A stretch of DNA of 7,826 nt from Nitrospinota bacterium (lineage in GTDB: Bacteria; Nitrospinota; Nitrospinia; Nitrospinales; VA-1). The notes beneath the pieces are model-generated. The model was not told the DNA's origin, did no database searches, and saw only the letters and a program-made list of their open reading frames with translations. The DNA is taken from contig JADFGI010000138.1 of the NCBI GenBank assembly GCA_022567815.1, positions 1 to 7,826 of the forward strand. The letters run 5' to 3'. Each line of letters begins with the position of its first letter. Within the stretch, counting starts at the first letter, position 1. This document shows positions 5,084-7,826 of this stretch, piece by piece. Position numbers and translations under genes: made by a program.

Positions 5084-6532
5084 ATGCCTCGAAAACCAAC
5101 CCTTCAAAATGTAATTGACAACTTGATCCGGGAATCCCAGTCCCCGTTCACCGTGGAGGATTTCTCCAGAGAAGTTGAGAAACGGTGGCGGAAAAAGATG
5201 TCCAAGACTTCCCTGAGCCATTTGAAGCGGAAATTATCCGATCATAAATACATCATCGGGACCGATGCCAATGATTATCTTCCGTATTCTGCGGTTTTGG
5301 AAAAGATCCAGCACATCCCCTTGCTGGTTCATTTGGGAAAATTTGAGATCGACCGAAAAATTTTAATCCCCGGCCACAGAATGATTCCTTTCATTTCCAA
5401 CGATCACACAGAAAGAGATTTGATTTTTCTCGATCCCGATGGAGAGGAAATTCCCCGGCTGAAAAAGAAATTTTATATCGAAGAAGTCATTCACTTTTAT
5501 CAATATGCGGGAGAGAGCCATTTCCCGGATGACATCAATGTCAACGAGTGGATGCCCGGAAAAAGCCTGGTGATGACCCCGGCGTGGGACATGCGGAAGT
5601 TATTTTCCGCTTATAAATGCAAGCCGAAGGACGGTTTATTAATCAAGCTGGTGGATTACGCCAAGGGAGCGTTTCAAATTCAGCCGCTCTCAAAAAGCCA
5701 GGTGAGGTCAAAGCAACTCAATATACGGTTCCTCAACGTGGCTTTGGAATCGTCGCTTATTCGCTTGTATGGAGGCGAGGAGCTTATCCTCTCCTCCCTG
5801 GAAAAGCAAATTTTGCGTGCGTTTTTTTCGCTGGAAGAAAAATTTCTCAACGCTCCGGCTTTTTCATTGACCGATTTCCTGGAGTCTCTCAAGGAATTGA
5901 GCATCGTCAGTTTTGAGGGCGGAAAAGTTCAGCTGGTTCCCAAATGGAAATCTGAAGCCCAGGGCCTGGTTAAGGAAGAAACCGGCAGAATTCCCAAGGG
6001 GGTCAGAGGTTCCCTTGAGGAAATTTTTCAGGACCTGGGACTGCCCTTTCACGAATGGGAATTTATTTCCATCCTGTACACGGTCATGGCGTCCGACAAA
6101 TTCAAGATCGAATCCGTGTTCAACCTTCTTTTTGGCGGGCAGGGAGAGCTGTTTCTGAACAAGCAACAGCACGATGCGTTCTACCAGAAGTTAAGGGAAT
6201 TACTGCATGTGATTTGCGAAGATCTCAAACAACCCGAATCCAGTTTGATCCGGGATTTGCGGGATAAAAGCGTCGGGGTGAAACTCAGTTTGATCGGGAT
6301 GCTGCGGTTTCTGGAAGAAAATAAAGTGGGTCTGCAGGACTTGCCTTCCGAGACGCTCAACCAGATCATCGACCTGGATCATTTTTGCACGGAAACTCTC
6401 AGGAAGTTTGCCGACCGGACCCAGCCGCCGGATTTAAAATTCATCCGCGATGTCCGGCTGGCGCTTAAAATTATTCTACCGCATCTGGGTCAATTGGAAG
6501 ATGAAGTGTTTTCCCGGCTGGGGTTTTTCTAA
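5084..6532 (+). CDS. Protein of unknown function with probable N-terminal winged-helix (482 aa)
   Basis: I do not recognise a family for the whole protein. Residues 5-70 look like a winged helix-turn-helix: helix LQNVIDNLIRES, then FTVEDFSREVEKRW, a basic helix KTSLSHLKRKLSDH, and the wing YIIGTDANDYLPY. Residues 80-205 are beta-rich, with two loosely similar halves (ILIPGHRMIPFIS and LVMTPAWDMRKLFS). From about 210 to 482 the chain is mostly helical, with many amphipathic Leu-rich helices. There is no signal peptide, membrane segment or obvious catalytic motif, so a cytosolic DNA-binding or scaffold role is plausible but not shown. ATG 5084 is the only usable start: upstream codons are open to a TAA at 5000 but contain no ATG, GTG or TTG. 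No ribosome binding site is visible, though a stem-loop ends 23 nt upstream. The stop overlaps that of the convergent miaB gene. Confidence 0.85.
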   Translation: MPRKPTLQNVIDNLIRESQSPFTVEDFSREVEKRWRKKMSKTSLSHLKRKLSDHKYIIGTDANDYLPYSAVLEKIQHIPLLVHLGKFEIDRKILIPGHRMIPFISNDHTERDLIFLDPDGEEIPRLKKKFYIEEVIHFYQYAGESHFPDDINVNEWMPGKSLVMTPAWDMRKLFSAYKCKPKDGLLIKLVDYAKGAFQIQPLSKSQVRSKQLNIRFLNVALESSLIRLYGGEELILSSLEKQILRAFFSLEEKFLNAPAFSLTDFLESLKELSIVSFEGGKVQLVPKWKSEAQGLVKEETGRIPKGVRGSLEEIFQDLGLPFHEWEFISILYTVMASDKFKIESVFNLLFGGQGELFLNKQQHDAFYQKLRELLHVICEDLKQPESSLIRDLRDKSVGVKLSLIGMLRFLEENKVGLQDLPSETLNQIIDLDHFCTETLRKFADRTQPPDLKFIRDVRLALKIILPHLGQLEDEVFSRLGFF

Positions 6533-7826
6533 GCCACGGCATGGCCCTTGAGAGCATGGCCTGAAACCTCCTCCACCCTGACCTTCACCAGGTCCCCCGG
6601 CTGATGCCGATTGGCGTCCCCGGTGAAATGGACCTGCCAAAACTGTGGGTTCCTACCCTTCATGAAACGCGCCCCGTTTCGCGTGGTCCGGCCTTCGATC
6701 AAAACCTCCACCTCTTTACCGAGAAACTTTTCCCCCCGCAATCGCGTCAAGCGCTTCTGGCATTCGATGGTGCGTTGCAGGCGTTCCTTTTTTACCGGTT
6801 CAGGGACATCGTCGCAAAAATCAGCCGCCGGCGTACCTGGGCGCGGACTGTAGCAAAACATATAACTGCTACTGAACCCCACCCGTTCCATAAACTGGAG
6901 CGTGTCTTCAAACTCGCTCTCCGTTTCTCCCGGAAAGCCGACGATGATGTCCGTCGAAATCTCGATATCAGGCGCGTGGGTTTTCAGAGCTTCGATAAGG
7001 GCCAGGTATTCTTCGACCGTATTCCCCCTGCGCATGACCTCAAGGATACGGTCGTTGCCGCTTTGCGCCGGAAGGTGCAGGTGGTTCACTAAAATGTCGA
7101 TGTCCCCGTAGGCGCGGAGCAATTCCGGCGTGACATCGCCGGGGTAGCTGGTGGTGAAGCGAAGCCTGCGCACGCCGGGGATTTCCGCGATGCCGTACAA
7201 AAGCTGGTGAAAAGCTACCGGAGTTTCCAATCCGCGTTTGCCGTAGGCATTGACGTTTTGTCCCAGCAGAATGATTTCTTTCGCTCCCCGCTTCACCAGA
7301 CTACGGACCTCGGCGTAAATTTCTTCGGCCTCGCGGGATTTTTCCCGGCCACGGGTGAACGGCACCACGCAGAAGCTGCAAAACTTGTCGCATCCCTTGA
7401 TGATGTTGACGAACGCGCTGGGATGAGGATTGCTCGGATGCCGGTTGGAAACCTGGGGGATGGAATAGTTTTTCTTATTATCAAAGTCAGTCCATATAAG
7501 CGGTTTTTGCGTTTCCAGGACCCGCTCCACCGCCTGCGGGATTTGTTCTACATGATCCGGACCCAAAATAAAATCGAGGAACGGGATGCGTTTTAAAAGC
7601 CGTTCCCCATCCTGTTGCGCCAGGCATCCGGTGAGGCCCATGACAAGATCGGGGTTGGCATCCTTCAGCGGTTTTATACTGCCAAAAAGCGAAAATATTT
7701 TCTGCTCGGCTTTCTCGCGGATGGAGCAGGTATTCACCAGAATGAGGTCTGCGTCTTCAATATGCGTGGTTCGGGCATATCCCGAATGAAAGAGCAATAG
7801 CTCCATGCGGTCCGAATCCGCCACAT
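6529..7826 (-). CDS. miaB: tRNA-2-methylthio-N6-dimethylallyladenosine synthase MiaB (5' partial)
   Basis: MiaB is a radical-SAM methylthiotransferase that converts i6A37 to ms2i6A37 in tRNAs reading UNN codons, using two [4Fe-4S] clusters. Numbering starts at the GTG-encoded valine at 7824. C33 (NTCSIREKA) and C67 (LTGCLAQQ) are two of the three auxiliary-cluster cysteines. C145, C149 and C152 (GCDKFCSFC) form the radical-SAM CxxxCxxC motif. LLGQNVNAYG, LHLPAQSGNDRIL and DIIVGFPGET are diagnostic of MiaB, and a TRAM domain for RNA binding ends the chain (about 368-431). The first residues read (V)ADSDRM, matching the GCQMNxxDSxRM region of MiaB, so the GTG is internal and roughly 15-20 residues, including the first cluster cysteine, lie beyond the window. 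The close NTCSIRE and VNAYG matches favour MiaB over RimO or MtaB. Its TAG stop overlaps the TAA of the convergent 482-aa gene by CTAA. Confidence 0.96.
   Translation of the reverse strand, partial: VADSDRMELLLFHSGYARTTHIEDADLILVNTCSIREKAEQKIFSLFGSIKPLKDANPDLVMGLTGCLAQQDGERLLKRIPFLDFILGPDHVEQIPQAVERVLETQKPLIWTDFDNKKNYSIPQVSNRHPSNPHPSAFVNIIKGCDKFCSFCVVPFTRGREKSREAEEIYAEVRSLVKRGAKEIILLGQNVNAYGKRGLETPVAFHQLLYGIAEIPGVRRLRFTTSYPGDVTPELLRAYGDIDILVNHLHLPAQSGNDRILEVMRRGNTVEEYLALIEALKTHAPDIEISTDIIVGFPGETESEFEDTLQFMERVGFSSSYMFCYSPRPGTPAADFCDDVPEPVKKERLQRTIECQKRLTRLRGEKFLGKEVEVLIEGRTTRNGARFMKGRNPQFWQVHFTGDANRHQPGDLVKVRVEEVSGHALKGHAVA

Noticed and set aside
4908..5114. A 68-codon plus-strand frame overlapping the start of the 482-aa gene
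   Set aside because: TTG start without a ribosome binding site and no protein-like features. It contains the leader stem-loop, and its overlap with 5084 looks incidental.
6604..7092. A 162-codon plus-strand frame opposite miaB, and similar long frames opposite nagZ and the ketosynthase
   Set aside because: They are antisense shadows of genes with clear catalytic motifs. No ribosome binding sites or families were recognised.

Overview
The window carries six protein-coding genes, two of them cut by its edges, plus three repeat- and palindrome-rich intergenic stretches. It looks like ordinary chromosome of a Gram-negative bacterium: a lipobox lipoprotein, a NagZ-type peptidoglycan-recycling enzyme, a MiaB tRNA enzyme and a FabF-like ketosynthase. 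The protein style and the dispersed repeats (the CGTC(A/G)TTGCGAG type and the GTCACCCTGAG type) resemble Nitrospinota or deltaproteobacterial genomes. That placement is an impression and was not tested by any search.

Layout: (1) 2-682 (+) is the C-terminal part of a membrane CDP-alcohol phosphatidyltransferase, open at the left edge. (2) 683-1003 is non-coding, with hairpins and two inverted copies of a dispersed palindromic repeat. (3) 1004-2098 (-) is a GH3 beta-N-acetylhexosaminidase (NagZ-like) with a probable TTG start. (4) 2099-2477 is non-coding, with a perfect 14-bp palindrome and two GC hairpins. (5) 2478-3731 (+) is a beta-ketoacyl-ACP synthase with an intact Cys-His-His triad but unusual motif surroundings. 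It is followed after 7 nt by (6) 3739-4341 (+), a lipoprotein resembling DUF1318/YdbL; the two probably form an operon. (7) 4351-4602 (-) is a small 83-aa protein of unknown function, convergent to the lipoprotein. (8) 4603-5083 is non-coding: a GTCACCCTGAG repeat, two hairpins, a dense block of palindromes, then a leader stem-loop. (9) 5084-6532 (+) is a 482-aa protein of unknown function with a probable N-terminal winged-helix segment. Its stop codon overlaps that of (10) 6529-7826 (-), the MiaB tRNA methylthiotransferase, cut at the right edge.

The genes do not form one pathway. NagZ, the CDP-alcohol transferase, the ketosynthase and the lipoprotein all touch envelope or lipid metabolism, but only the ketosynthase-lipoprotein pair is physically linked. 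No mobile element, CRISPR array, tRNA or rRNA was seen. The most unexpected signal is regulatory. The same 12-bp perfect palindrome, TATGTTAACATA, occurs in the gaps upstream of the ketosynthase gene and of the 482-aa gene. At the second site it sits beside a 21-bp-spaced half copy and another perfect palindrome. This could mark a shared operator linking two otherwise unrelated genes.
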